Source: Hyphomicrobiales bacterium (GTDB lineage Bacteria; Pseudomonadota; Alphaproteobacteria; Rhizobiales; Beijerinckiaceae). From it: a stretch of DNA of 64,000 bases. Shown here one piece after another: positions 17,376-25,951 of this stretch. Within the stretch, counting starts at the first letter, position 1. Every line of letters starts with the position of its first letter. The stretch lies in contig CAKNFP010000002.1 of the NCBI GenBank assembly GCA_930633525.1, positions 1,240,001 through 1,304,000 on the forward strand, read 5' to 3'. Made by a program: the position numbers and the translations under genes. The notes beneath the pieces are model-generated. The model was not told the DNA's origin and did not search any database. It worked only from the letters and a program-made list of their open reading frames with translations.

Positions 17376-18140
17376 GCGAAGGGATAGTCCCGCAGCGCAC
17401 GAGTTGGGCCGACCGGCGAGCCATCCAACGGGGGATCAGGCGCCCACCGAGGCGTTCAAGATCCAGGTCAATGCTCGTCTTCTTCCCCTCATCGTCGCCT
17501 GCCCGGCATTCTGGAATAATGATCTCTCCATAAAGGAGCTTGCGCTTGGAGAGGAGGTCCGCCTCTTCGATGGCCTCGATATCAGGGAGCTCTCTGAGAG
17601 TGTCGAAGCCGATATCCGCGAGGAAACCCTTCGTGGTCACGTAGGTGTAGGGTGCTTCGTGCCGGGGTGAACGCGGACCGGCGGCAATGAAGCCAAGGCC
17701 ACGCAAATGACCGATGGTGTCGCGGCTGACTTCCCTGCCGAATATCCGTCCGAGTTCGGCACGCGAGATCAGCTGGATTTAGGCAATTGCCATCAGTACG
17801 AGATTATCGGATCGCGACAGCGGCCTGGGTTCGCCATAGCGCCCGGTGGCAGCGCGGATCGCGTCGGCGGAGCCCTTGCGTGTGCGATGCTGCCAGCCGC
17901 CGGCAACGGCAGCAAGTAAAAATGGCGGCCGAACAGATCTTTGCGGATATCGTCGATGATCTGGACAATGTTGCAACCATGCCCGACAAGGCGCGCAAGT
18001 ATCTCGTGCGTCACCGGCATCGGTGAAGCAAAGATGACCGCCTCCACGCGGCCCACCCACTCGCGCCAGCGCAAATCCGGCGACAGGGCCGCGAGCTCGA
18101 TGGCCAGGGGATCTTGAAGACGGGGCGCGTCGCCATGGCC
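17376..18140 (-). pseudogene. scpB-like (SMC-ScpAB segregation subunit) pseudogene
   Basis: A plasmid-type ScpB homologue in pieces. The N-terminal part reads LSPDLRWREWVGRVEAVIFASPMPV and IIDDIRKDLFGRHFYL; it then continues in another frame as AVAGGWQHRTRKGSADAIRAATGR and LSRSDNLVLMAIA. An in-frame TAA at about 17780 interrupts the expected AYFQPISRAELGRIFG segment. The last part (HLRGLGFIAAGPRSP to EADLLSKRKLLYGE) is open. At least one frameshift and one nonsense change make it inactive. ScpB normally works with SMC in DNA condensation. Confidence 0.82.
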
Positions 18141-18189
18141 CGCCCTAGAGCCCGTAAAGCCTAAAGGTGGTGCGCCCCGTGAGTTCTCG

Positions 18190-18840
18190 AACCGCACCGG
18201 CTATTGCAAGGTGCTGGAACAGCCGATGCGCGCCCCACCGCATCAAATGCGGGGACTGTAGGGGTGCCCGGCACAGCATCTTCATCAAACAGGAGCTGGA
18301 TCACCTCCCCCGCCCCTTTGGTGCGCGCCTTCGGCGCCACCGCCTCCAATCGCACCGCCTCGCCAGCAATCTCGCCGGCAAGCCGGCAAGCGGCGGCGGA
18401 GGCCTGCGCGAGCGCGAGGCACATTGCCCGCTCGAACCCCTCCTCTCCCGGGCGAGCTGCCCCTCTCCCCGGAACGCGCCGGATTGCCTGTCCGACCATC
18501 AAGGGGACTGGCAACGCCCAACGCAGGCTGGATGCTAGCACCTGGTCGGCAAGCCACCACAGCCGAGCAGACCAGCGACCGACTACAGGGCCTCCACATC
18601 GCAGGTGGATGAACACGAGGCGAGCCGCCTCCAGGCGGCGAGAATGTTACCGGCTGTGCCCAGATCGCCGCCGGCGCCATCGCAAAATGCCAGGCGTCGC
18701 GAAGGGTGGCCTCACTCTCGCTCCTTCCAACCAAGGCAGCTGCGCCATCGCGCGGGCTAGCTCGTGGATCAGTGCCCAGTTGGGTACGGCTGGGGGATCG
18801 ACAGGCGATAGGCGGTGATGTCTGCTGGTTCGAGCACATG
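18190..18840 (-). pseudogene. DUF1403-family pseudogene
   Basis: Fragments of DUF1403, a family usually next to the plasmid-type scpB. Readable segments in different frames are ALVGRSESEATLRDAWHFA, then WWLADQVLASSLRWALPVPLM, FERAMCLALAQASAAACRLAGEIA and [22 protein letters not shown]. The frame changes at least once near 18.6 kb. The gene order DUF1403-scpB on one strand matches the usual module. Confidence 0.78.
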
Positions 18841-19101
18841 ACATGAGCCTAGCGGGAGCGTGCGCTTACGGACGGAATTTTCGCTCCAAGCCGCACGCAC
18901 TGTCTGAGATCAAAAATGACCGAGAGAGTTGCATGAGAGCTATTATTCGTCTGGGGCTTGATCATTGGGAAGCACCGCCCAGGGCGGAATGTCGAGCGCG
19001 CTCTCTAGATCTGACCGAGCCTCTGCCGCGCCACGCCACGACATTGACGGCGCACCTCGATTTCCTTATAGCTAGACAGGCTAGCTAGGATCGAGAAACT
19101 C

Positions 19102-19362
19102 ATGGAATGGTCACTACAGGACGCCAAGAATCAGTTCTCCCGGGTCGTGCAGCAGGCACGCCACGAAGGCCCGCAATCCGTCACGTTGCGGGGCATTCCA
19201 GCCGCCGTCGTGTTGTCGGCAGCTGACTTCGAAGCCTTGCGTGCTGGCCACCCGACCTTGGTCGACGACTTGCTCGGAGGGCCGGCTTGGGATGACGAGC
19301 TCGCCATCGCGATCTTGCGGGATGATCCGGCCAGCGACGGAGCGCCTCATGTATCTCCTTGA
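19102..19362 (+). CDS. Phd/YefM-type antitoxin
   Basis: An 86-residue protein with the Phd/YefM N-terminal DNA-binding pattern: WSLQDAKNQFSRVVQQARHEGPQSVTLRGIPAAVVLSAADFEAL. The C-terminal part (after about residue 55) is the expected toxin-binding tail. Its last 14 bases overlap the start of the VapC-like toxin gene, typical of type II toxin-antitoxin pairs, in which the antitoxin binds the toxin and represses the operon. The pair sits between decayed segregation and recombinase genes and may be kept by its own addiction effect. Confidence 0.88.
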   Translation: MEWSLQDAKNQFSRVVQQARHEGPQSVTLRGIPAAVVLSAADFEALRAGHPTLVDDLLGGPAWDDELAIAILRDDPASDGAPHVSP

Positions 19363-19762
19363 CACCGAGGTCATCGTGGCGGCCCGAAGGGGGGTGCCAC
19401 AGGCGGTCACATGGCTCCGCTCGGTTGATCCACACAGCATCCATCTTAGTGTCCTCACCCTCGGCGCGATTATGCGCGGCATCAGCCACACACGGGCGAG
19501 CAATTCCGATGCGGCCGGGCCGCTCGCCGAATGGCTCCGCAGACTTCGTCACGATCACGCCGATCTCATCCTTCCAGTCACAGACCAGATCGCGGCGGCC
19601 TGGGGCCGTATTGCCGTGGGCGGCAACCGCAGTAGCGTTGACGGCCTGATCGCAGCGACCGCCATCGTCCACGACCTCCTGCTTGTTACCCGCCGTGAAG
19701 CAGTTTTTGCCGAAACCGGAGCTTCGGTGATCGATCCCTGGGACACCGGACCTCGTGTGTGA
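19349..19762 (+). CDS. VapC-like PIN-domain toxin with altered active site
   Basis: A 137-residue PIN-domain protein; VapC toxins are Mg-dependent RNases that cut tRNA or rRNA. The first acidic residue is present (YLLDTEVIVA), as is the later Asp in SSVDGLIAATAIVHDL. However, where close relatives carry Glu (LTLGEI), this protein reads LTLGAIMRGI, so one conserved metal-binding acid is replaced by Ala. The usual DTNV is also DTEV. The start overlaps the antitoxin gene. Length and ending (VIDPWDTG) are normal. It may be a detoxified copy, or a neighbouring acid may compensate. Confidence 0.87.
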   Translation: MYLLDTEVIVAARRGVPQAVTWLRSVDPHSIHLSVLTLGAIMRGISHTRASNSDAAGPLAEWLRRLRHDHADLILPVTDQIAAAWGRIAVGGNRSSVDGLIAATAIVHDLLLVTRREAVFAETGASVIDPWDTGPRV

Positions 19763-19984
19763 AAGGTCCGGGATGGACAACGATTCAGTTGGCCCAGCCC
19801 CGCGCGAAATGGGGCTTCGCTTTTGGGGCTGACACTCCCCTATCACCCTCCCCTTCCCTCTGAGACCTCGCCGCCTTGGCCACGGGCTTAACCCGCACAA
19901 CCGGAGCCGCACGCCCCGCGCGTAAGCCTCCCCAGCGGAGACGGAAGTTCCGCCAACACGAGACCCGCATATGCGGGCGACTGG

Positions 19985-20813
19985 CGGCACTTCTGCACTT
20001 GGCGCGGCGGTAGGCTCTGGAGGCGTGGGCACCCGATCCCCAGACTATCGGCCTCTATATCGCCGCGTGCGCCTAAGGCGCGGTAACCGAAGGCGGCAAG
20101 GCGAATTCTGTCTCGACCATCGAGCGGCGGCTTTCCACCCTGGCATGGAACTACGCCCTACGTGGCATCTCGCTTGATCGCAAGACCGCCACATCACCAG
20201 CGTCCTTGCAGGCATTCGCAACACCCAGGCCAGCCTCCCCCGGTGAAAGGAAGCTGTCCTGCCGGGCGAACTCATATCCATGTTCGCACCCCCTGATCTT
20301 GGCACCCAGCGGGGGCTGCGCGACCGCGCCGTGCTGCTCATTGGTTTTGCGGGAGGCTTTGCGTCGTTCGGAAATCATCGGACTGGAAGCAGGCCCGGCC
20401 CAGACAGAGGACGACTGCGGCTGGGTCGACTTTCCAGGCAAGAGCATGACCGTGACCCTACGCGGTGGAGCCGGCTAGCGTAAGGTGGAGATCGGTCGCG
20501 GTCTTCCGACCTCACCTGTCCGGCCTTCGTACTAGATGCATGGCTTAAGCTGGCAAGGATCAGCCGAGGGCCCTCCTCCGCCGCGTGACTGGCGCAGGAA
20601 AGGAAGTCGCCCTCGCCCGGTCAAGCAGGCAGCACTTTCCGCCGGTGCGCGTAGCGACCTTACCGAGGGAGAGCGGGAACACAGATTTTCCGGTCATTCA
20701 TTGCGCGCTGGCCTTGCACTATCATGCCGGAGGTGACGATCGGTATGTCCAGGGACTACTCGGGCATACCGCCGCGGAACAGCCCCGCCGCGAGAAGCGC
20801 AAGCGCGATCAAT
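19985..20813 (+). pseudogene. Tyrosine recombinase/integrase pseudogene
   Basis: Pieces of one integrase occur in all three frames. N-terminal: TIERRLSTLAWNYALRGISLDRK. Middle: RGLRDRAVLLIGFAGG followed, after a shift, by LRRSEIIGLEAGPAQTEDD with the first catalytic Arg. C-terminal: SDLTEGEREHRFSGHSLRAGLA, holding the HxLR box, then after another shift DDRYVQGLLGHTAAE; the final Tyr region is degraded. Several indels make it inactive. Integrases of this type often travel with the DUF1403-scpB module found just to the left. Confidence 0.82.
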
Positions 20814-21151
20814 GACGCATCAATCGGACAAAAGGTCGCCGGCCTATAAGACACGGGCGGGAAAGCTGCCCTTCCCTCAGAAGCCACAGGGCAACCAGCG
20901 CCTGGCGGATCGTCGAAGCCTCACTGGGCCGGGCGAGTACCGGATTGCCGTTGAGCGTCACCGCGCGACCGCGCGCAATCCCTCACCGCCAAAGTCCAGA
21001 TCGCCACGACGCTTTCGCGAAAGCGCCCTCCCCGCCGTCAGGGCCGGCGGGCTTATGGAGGCTTCATCGTTGGCGGCCACTTAGGCATTCAGCCCCAAAA
21101 AAACGATCCCGGCCCGTCCCCGGCTAAATTCGTGCCCTCGGTGAAAGAGGA

Positions 21152-21167
21152 GTTAGCCGCGGCTAAC
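21152..21167. repeat. parS: parS-like palindrome, copy 1
   Basis: GTTAGCCGCGGCTAAC is a perfect 16-bp palindrome fitting the GTT-N4-GC-N4-AAC pattern reported for repABC centromeres. RepB (ParB-like) is expected to bind it for plasmid partitioning. An identical copy lies 475 bases to the right; both are upstream of repA. Confidence 0.8.
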
Positions 21168-21626
21168 TGGGACTGTGGATGCCGGTAGAAATAGAACTCG
21201 GTCGCCAGCCCAGGCACTCGACTTCGCGTCCTTGTCATACCGACAGCAACCACCCATCAACTGGAAGGCCAGGGATAAGCCCTGGAGGGGAGAGCCTCCC
21301 ACGAGGGAAGAGGACTGGCCGAGAAACGATGACTGACCCGCCCGAAGGCCGGCCATGACAGCTGACGCCCCCCCATATCTATGTCGAACAATTCGCCCCG
21401 GGACTAAGACCCACGCCCGAAATCCGCGGCACGCCCACTGACCAACAACCACGCGCCACACGAGCCCAACAGCATGCGCGGATAACCCGCTCGGCATCGG
21501 CATCTTGCAGCGACGCAGTCAGCGGACGCGACCACCCCGGACGCAGCAGCAATCGCCGGTCTCTGATGCCCATCAAAACGCCTGATGATCGGTAAATAGC
21601 GGCGCGCGACGGCAAACTAGAGAAGA

Positions 21627-21642
21627 GTTAGCCGCGGCTAAC
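21627..21642. repeat. parS: parS-like palindrome, copy 2
   Basis: The same perfect 16-bp palindrome as at 21152, again embedded in GA-GTTAGCC context. It is about 400 bases before the repA start. Two identical perfect copies in an otherwise non-coding stretch strongly suggest a functional partition site. Confidence 0.8.
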
Positions 21643-22044
21643 TCCCACAAAGCCAGAAGCCAGGCTTATCTCTTTTGAATCCGGACCCGCAGATACCATC
21701 GATCCGCGCAGCCAGATAGATACAAGCCAAGAACGACCAGATCACGCCCTCTCCGTACTTGGCGTGATATACTGCCTGCCTCCGCGAATCATGCAAACGG
21801 CACTTTCAGCGCCACACTTCGATAAGTGTCCGACATCGATTTCTTCAGCCTCAGCCAATGAAACAGCCATCGCGGACTGTTTTAGCCAACTGTCAACTAT
21901 CGCAGCCGAACTGGGATTTACCTTCGATTAACCCAATATCCCTTGCGGAAACCTCAGAATCGGTTTTACTCATAGGAACTACGGTTTTCTGCGCAATCCG
22001 CGTTCAACAGCGCAGTTGTGCATTCAAGGTTGGCATATCGGCAA

Positions 22045-23259
22045 ATGGCACAGACGGCACCCGACAAGGAGCGTGTTTCCCCTGAGGACCTCAAGGGGAT
22101 TATTCAACGCCATTCTAATGCGCTGACCAGCCAGCTGCAGGTCCACCATGCGACCACGTTTCCGCCCCATGCGCAAAAAACGATACGGCAGTTCAGCCCC
22201 TCGGAAACCGCGCGACTGATCGGGATAGGGGAGGGGTACCTTCGACAGGTCGCTGCCGAGACCCCCGGCCTATCTGGGTTGGTCACGAACGGGCGGCGCA
22301 CTTACTCGGTTGAGGACATCCATAATCTCCGGATTCACCTTGATCGCGGCAGCCGTGGAACGCGGCGCTACCTGCCGTGGCGGCGGGAGGGCGAGGCCCT
22401 TCAGGTTGTCTCTGTGATGAATTTCAAGGGTGGATCCGGGAAGACGACCACGACGGCTCATCTCGCCCAGCATCTCGCGTTGCACGGCTACCGCGTCCTT
22501 GCGATCGATCTTGATCCGCAGGCCAGCCTTTCCGCCCTTTTCGGTGAGCAGCCAGAGCTCGATGTCGGGCAGAATGAAACGCTCTATGGAGCGATCCGTT
22601 ACGACGAGGAACAGCGGCCGATCGCTGAGATCGTACGCGCCACATATATCCCGGATCTCCACCTGATACCGGGCAATCTCGAGCTCATGGAGTTCGAGCA
22701 TGACACACCACGCGCGCTGATGACCCGGAAGGCGGGAGATACGCTCTTTTTCGCGCGGATTGGCCAAGCCATCGCCCAGGTGCAGGACCTGTATGATGTC
22801 GTCATAATCGATTGCCCCCCGCAGCTCGGATATCTCACCCTTTCCGCGCTGACGGCCGCAACCTCCGTCCTGATCACGATTCATCCCCAGATGCTCGATG
22901 TGATGTCGATGAGCCAATTTCTGGCCATGACGGGTGATCTGCTCGATGAAATATCCCGTGTGGGCGCAACGTCCGATTACAACTGGCTGAGATATCTCGT
23001 TACGCGGTTCGAGCCCAGCGACGGCCCGCAGAACCAGATGGTCGCATTTCTCCGCTCGATTTTTAACGATCACGTCCTGATTCACCCGATGCTCAAGAGC
23101 ACCGCGGTGTCCGACGCTGGTTTGACGAACCAGACGCTGTTTGAGGTCGAACGCAGCCAGTTCACGCGTTCGACCTACGATCGAGCGATTGAAGCAATGC
23201 AGAATGTCAATGGTGAGATCGAAGAACTCATCAGCAAGGCTTGGGGACGCTCCGCATGA
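22045..23259 (+). CDS. repA: RepA, plasmid partitioning ATPase (ParA family)
   Basis: A 404-residue protein of normal length for RepA of repABC plasmids. An N-terminal DNA-binding part (FSPSETARLIGIGEGYLRQVAAE, then RTYSVEDIHNLRIHLD) precedes the ParA domain with deviant Walker A KGGSGKTTTTAHLAQHL, LAIDLDPQASLSALFG and Walker B VIIDCPPQLGYLTL. RepA drives segregation together with RepB and represses the operon. I chose the ATG at 22045; an in-frame GTG 27 bases earlier is less likely. It overlaps repB by four bases (ATGA). Confidence 0.97.
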   Translation: MAQTAPDKERVSPEDLKGIIQRHSNALTSQLQVHHATTFPPHAQKTIRQFSPSETARLIGIGEGYLRQVAAETPGLSGLVTNGRRTYSVEDIHNLRIHLDRGSRGTRRYLPWRREGEALQVVSVMNFKGGSGKTTTTAHLAQHLALHGYRVLAIDLDPQASLSALFGEQPELDVGQNETLYGAIRYDEEQRPIAEIVRATYIPDLHLIPGNLELMEFEHDTPRALMTRKAGDTLFFARIGQAIAQVQDLYDVVIIDCPPQLGYLTLSALTAATSVLITIHPQMLDVMSMSQFLAMTGDLLDEISRVGATSDYNWLRYLVTRFEPSDGPQNQMVAFLRSIFNDHVLIHPMLKSTAVSDAGLTNQTLFEVERSQFTRSTYDRAIEAMQNVNGEIEELISKAWGRSA

Positions 23260-24290
23260 GCCGAAAGCGCATATTTGCAACCCTCGATTCTACAGTGGGA
23301 AGCGCCGCGGATCCCTCTGCCCCGGAGACACCTGCGCGGGTGGAAGGCCGGCCGAGATCGCGGCCCCTGCTGGGCGTTGCGGGCCTTGGAATTGACCCCA
23401 ATCGCTCGCCGGTGGGAGCCATTGGCCAATCCTTGGGCGAGGTTTCGGAGCGGAATCGACGCGCCGATGAAATCGAGAAAAGGCTCTCCGCTGGCCAGAC
23501 AATCGTCGAATTGAACCCAGCCGAGATCGATCCGTCCTTTATCACGGATCGGATGCCGGCTGATGACGACGTCCAGCGCCAGTTCGTTGCTTCAATCCGG
23601 GAGCAAGGGCAGCAAGTTCCAATCCTGGTAAGGCCTCACCCGCAAGCGCGGGGACGCTATCAGGTCGCCTTCGGGCATCGCCGGCTCAGGGCAGCCATCG
23701 AACTCGGCATGCCGGTTCGCGCCGTGGTTCGCGACCTCAGCGACGAAGAGCTGGTTGTCGCGCAAGGCCAGGAGAACAACGAGCGCCGCGACCTCACCTT
23801 TATTGAGAAGGCACGGTTCGCGCGTAACCTGCAGCCGCGTTTTACGCGCGATGTGATCATGGCAGCCATGTCGATCTATAAGAGTGACCTGTCCAATATG
23901 CTGTCGGTCGTCACCCGGATCCCGGATGAACTCGTGGATGCGATCGGACCGGCGCACGGGATCGGACGTCGCAACTGGATCGAGCTGGCGGACCTGCTTT
24001 CGCGATCTGATGCGCTTGATCGTGCCACCGCGCTAGCCCGCGGCGATACCTTCGCGGCGATGCCGTCCGATGCACGCTTCAAAGCCGTATTGGCCGCGTT
24101 GAAACCGAAGCCGGGCGAACGGCGCGAGCCCAACGTCTGGACCTCCCGGCATGGATCGCCGCTGGCACGGGTGGAGCAAAGCGAGCGGAAGGTAGCCGTT
24201 ACAATCGATAGACGCCAGGCGCCCGACTTCGCTGATTTCGTACTGAACGAGCTGCCCAGGCTCTACGCTGAATATGAAAGCCGGAAATAA
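23256..24290 (+). CDS. repB: RepB, plasmid partitioning protein (ParB family)
   Basis: A 344-residue ParB-like centromere-binding protein. The ParB core is visible: IDPSFITDRMP, FVASIREQGQQVPILVRPHPQARGRYQVAFGHRRLRAAIELG, and VAQGQENNERRDLTFIEKARFARNL. A helix-turn-helix (KSDLSNMLSVVTRIPDELVDAIG) follows. It should bind the two parS-like palindromes upstream of repA and stimulate the RepA ATPase. The start overlaps the repA stop. Length is typical of the family. Confidence 0.96.
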   Translation: MSRKRIFATLDSTVGSAADPSAPETPARVEGRPRSRPLLGVAGLGIDPNRSPVGAIGQSLGEVSERNRRADEIEKRLSAGQTIVELNPAEIDPSFITDRMPADDDVQRQFVASIREQGQQVPILVRPHPQARGRYQVAFGHRRLRAAIELGMPVRAVVRDLSDEELVVAQGQENNERRDLTFIEKARFARNLQPRFTRDVIMAAMSIYKSDLSNMLSVVTRIPDELVDAIGPAHGIGRRNWIELADLLSRSDALDRATALARGDTFAAMPSDARFKAVLAALKPKPGERREPNVWTSRHGSPLARVEQSERKVAVTIDRRQAPDFADFVLNELPRLYAEYESRK

Positions 24291-24333
24291 TCAGGCTTTC
24301 GCAGGTCTGACTATGTGAGAGGAGAGCGGCAGC

Positions 24334-24370
24334 AAAAGAAAAAGGCCCCCGAAACACCGTCCCGGAAGCC
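24334..24370 (-). terminator. Terminator of the counter-transcribed RNA
   Basis: Minus-strand RNA: GGCUUCCGG pairs with UCGGGGGCC through nine pairs including G-U wobbles, and a run UUUUUCUUUU follows. On the plus strand the wobbles become mismatches, so the signal is directional. Confidence 0.75.
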
Positions 24371-24430
24371 CTTCTCCTGTGTGAGAACTAGAGAATCGCA
24401 TTTCCTGGAATCGCAGTCAAGAGTCCCTTG
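24336..24430 (-). ncRNA. Counter-transcribed RNA (incompatibility RNA) in repB-repC gap
   Basis: The 198-base gap between repB and repC is where repABC plasmids encode a small antisense RNA that limits repC expression and sets copy number and incompatibility. Here a terminator-like hairpin forms well only on the minus strand (with G-U pairs) and is followed by a U-rich tail, supporting leftward transcription. The 5' end is estimated; I could not fix the promoter. Confidence 0.75.
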
Positions 24431-24488
24431 AGGGATAATTGTCGTTTCGGCGAGCAGATTTCTTTTGCCTAGCGATAGGTGAAAGAGA

Positions 24489-25871
24489 ATGCAGACGTAT
24501 ATTGCAACGACGCCCTTTGGGCGGCGAACGATGTCGCTTGCCCAGTTTGCGCAGCAAGCCATCGGACGCAGCGCCCCGAGGGATGCCGTCGTCCACAAAT
24601 GGCAAGTGTTTCAGCATATTCGCGAGGCACGCGACCGGCTGGGTGCGACCGACAGGGCGCTCACCATCCTCAACGCCCTACTGTCGTTTCACCCGGAAAC
24701 GACCCTGTCAGGCGGCACGGACATCATCGTCTGGCCCTCCAACGAACAGCTGGCGTCCCGCGCCAATGGCATGCCTGCAACGACCCTGCGGCGGCATCTC
24801 TCAATCCTTGTTGATTGTGGCCTGATCATCCGCCGCGACAGTCCCAACGGAAAACGCTTCGCGCGCAAGGGCAGGGGAGGGGATATCGAGCAGGTCTATG
24901 GCTTCGATCTCTCTCCCATCGTCGCCCGAGCCGAGATCTTCAAGGACATGGCGGAGGCTGTACAGGCCGACAAACGCGCCAGACAGGTCGCCAGGGAGCA
25001 ACTGACGCTCCTGCGCAGGGATATCGTCAAGACCATCGCCGCAGCCCGTGAAGAGGGCGCGCCTGGTCCCTGGGATAGCCTGCAGCGCCGCTACGAGGAC
25101 ACGATTAGCCGTCTTCCCCGGCAAGCCTGTGGTGAGGTGATCGAAGCGATCTGCGGTGATCTGCGCCTTCTCTGGCGTGAAATCCGCATATCCTTGGAAA
25201 TCTTCACACAATCCCAGATTACGGCCGCCAATGAGTCCCATTCTGGCGGGCACATAAAGGAATCAAATCCAGAATCCCATTTAGAATCTTCGAAAAGCTA
25301 TCCGAAAAAGGAAGAAAACGGCCTCGAGCCCGGAAAGCCAGGCACAGCACACCAGGATCCCAGCCTCGCCACTGTCATCAAAGCCTGCCCCGCCATCGTT
25401 GAGCTGGCCCAAGGCCGGGCAATCCAGGATTGGCGCGGCCTTCTGGGGTTAGCCAGCCTTGTCCGTCCGATGTTGGGGATCAGTGTCAAAAGCTGGGAGG
25501 GGACCTGCGCAGCATTAGGGCCGCAGCGGGCCGCGACAATGCTTGCTGCGATCTATGAACGGTCGGGTCGGATTGCTAACCCCGGTGGCTACCTGCGCCA
25601 TCTCACTGAGCGCATGGTCCAGGGACAGTTCTCTACGACGCCGATGATCCTCGCCCTGCTCACAACTAAACTGAAAGAGGGCAGGGGAGGGGAGAGCCTC
25701 CTTCATTCGGCTCCGTCCGCGGAGCCCCCGGAAGGCGAGGGCGGCCTCGCGCCCCCTTCAATCCCAATCAGTGCTGCCTTGAGGCAAAGGCTGGGAAGCT
25801 GTTCAACTGGACGCGCTGAAATCAAGGACAGAGCGCGCCACGCCTACGGGTCTCCTGTTCCAAGGCGGTAG
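24489..25871 (+). CDS. repC: RepC, plasmid replication initiator
   Basis: A 460-residue replication initiator of the alphaproteobacterial repABC family; the usual size is 400-440, so the C-terminal tail is a little long. Recognisable: an opening with PFGRR, the winged-helix DNA-binding part around LTILNALLSFHPETTL, VWPSNEQLASRANGMPATTLRRHLSILVDCGLIIRRDSPNGKR, and C-terminal LGPQRAATMLAAIYERSGRIANPGGYLRHLTERM. A ribosome site GGTGAAAGAGA precedes the ATG. Translation should be limited by the antisense RNA in the repB-repC gap. repABC replicons carry their origin within repC. Confidence 0.96.
   Translation: MQTYIATTPFGRRTMSLAQFAQQAIGRSAPRDAVVHKWQVFQHIREARDRLGATDRALTILNALLSFHPETTLSGGTDIIVWPSNEQLASRANGMPATTLRRHLSILVDCGLIIRRDSPNGKRFARKGRGGDIEQVYGFDLSPIVARAEIFKDMAEAVQADKRARQVAREQLTLLRRDIVKTIAAAREEGAPGPWDSLQRRYEDTISRLPRQACGEVIEAICGDLRLLWREIRISLEIFTQSQITAANESHSGGHIKESNPESHLESSKSYPKKEENGLEPGKPGTAHQDPSLATVIKACPAIVELAQGRAIQDWRGLLGLASLVRPMLGISVKSWEGTCAALGPQRAATMLAAIYERSGRIANPGGYLRHLTERMVQGQFSTTPMILALLTTKLKEGRGGESLLHSAPSAEPPEGEGGLAPPSIPISAALRQRLGSCSTGRAEIKDRARHAYGSPVPRR
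25230..25320. other. Probable origin region inside repC (AT-rich)
   Basis: This part of repC is distinctly AT-rich compared with the rest (ACATAAAGGAATCAAATCC and neighbours) and encodes a polar linker between the two halves of the protein. In studied repABC plasmids the origin of replication lies in an AT-rich stretch of repC. Assignment by analogy. Confidence 0.5.
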
Positions 25872-25898
25872 TTTATCAGCCCGGGGATCAGAGACCGA

Positions 25899-25920
25899 GA
25901 TTGGCGCGCAAACGCCAATT
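25899..25920. terminator. Hairpin between convergent repC and sulfatase genes
   Basis: ATTGGCG and CGCCAAT (25900-25906 and 25913-25919) form a 7-bp stem between two convergent genes. No strong T-run follows, so terminator function is only suggested by position. Confidence 0.35.
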
Positions 25921-25951
25921 CCGCGTAAGCCCTCCCGTCCGGAGCACTCTG

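Larger units (their letters stand above)
20816..22044. promoter_or_regulatory. repABC upstream region with centromere sites
   Basis: About 1.2 kb without a recognisable gene. It holds two identical 16-bp palindromes (listed separately) and an inverted repeat ATCACGCC/GGCGTGAT at 21741-21748 and 21761-21768, followed by an AT-rich segment, which could be an operator-promoter for repA. Position directly before repA fits control by the RepA-RepB complex. Confidence 0.55.
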
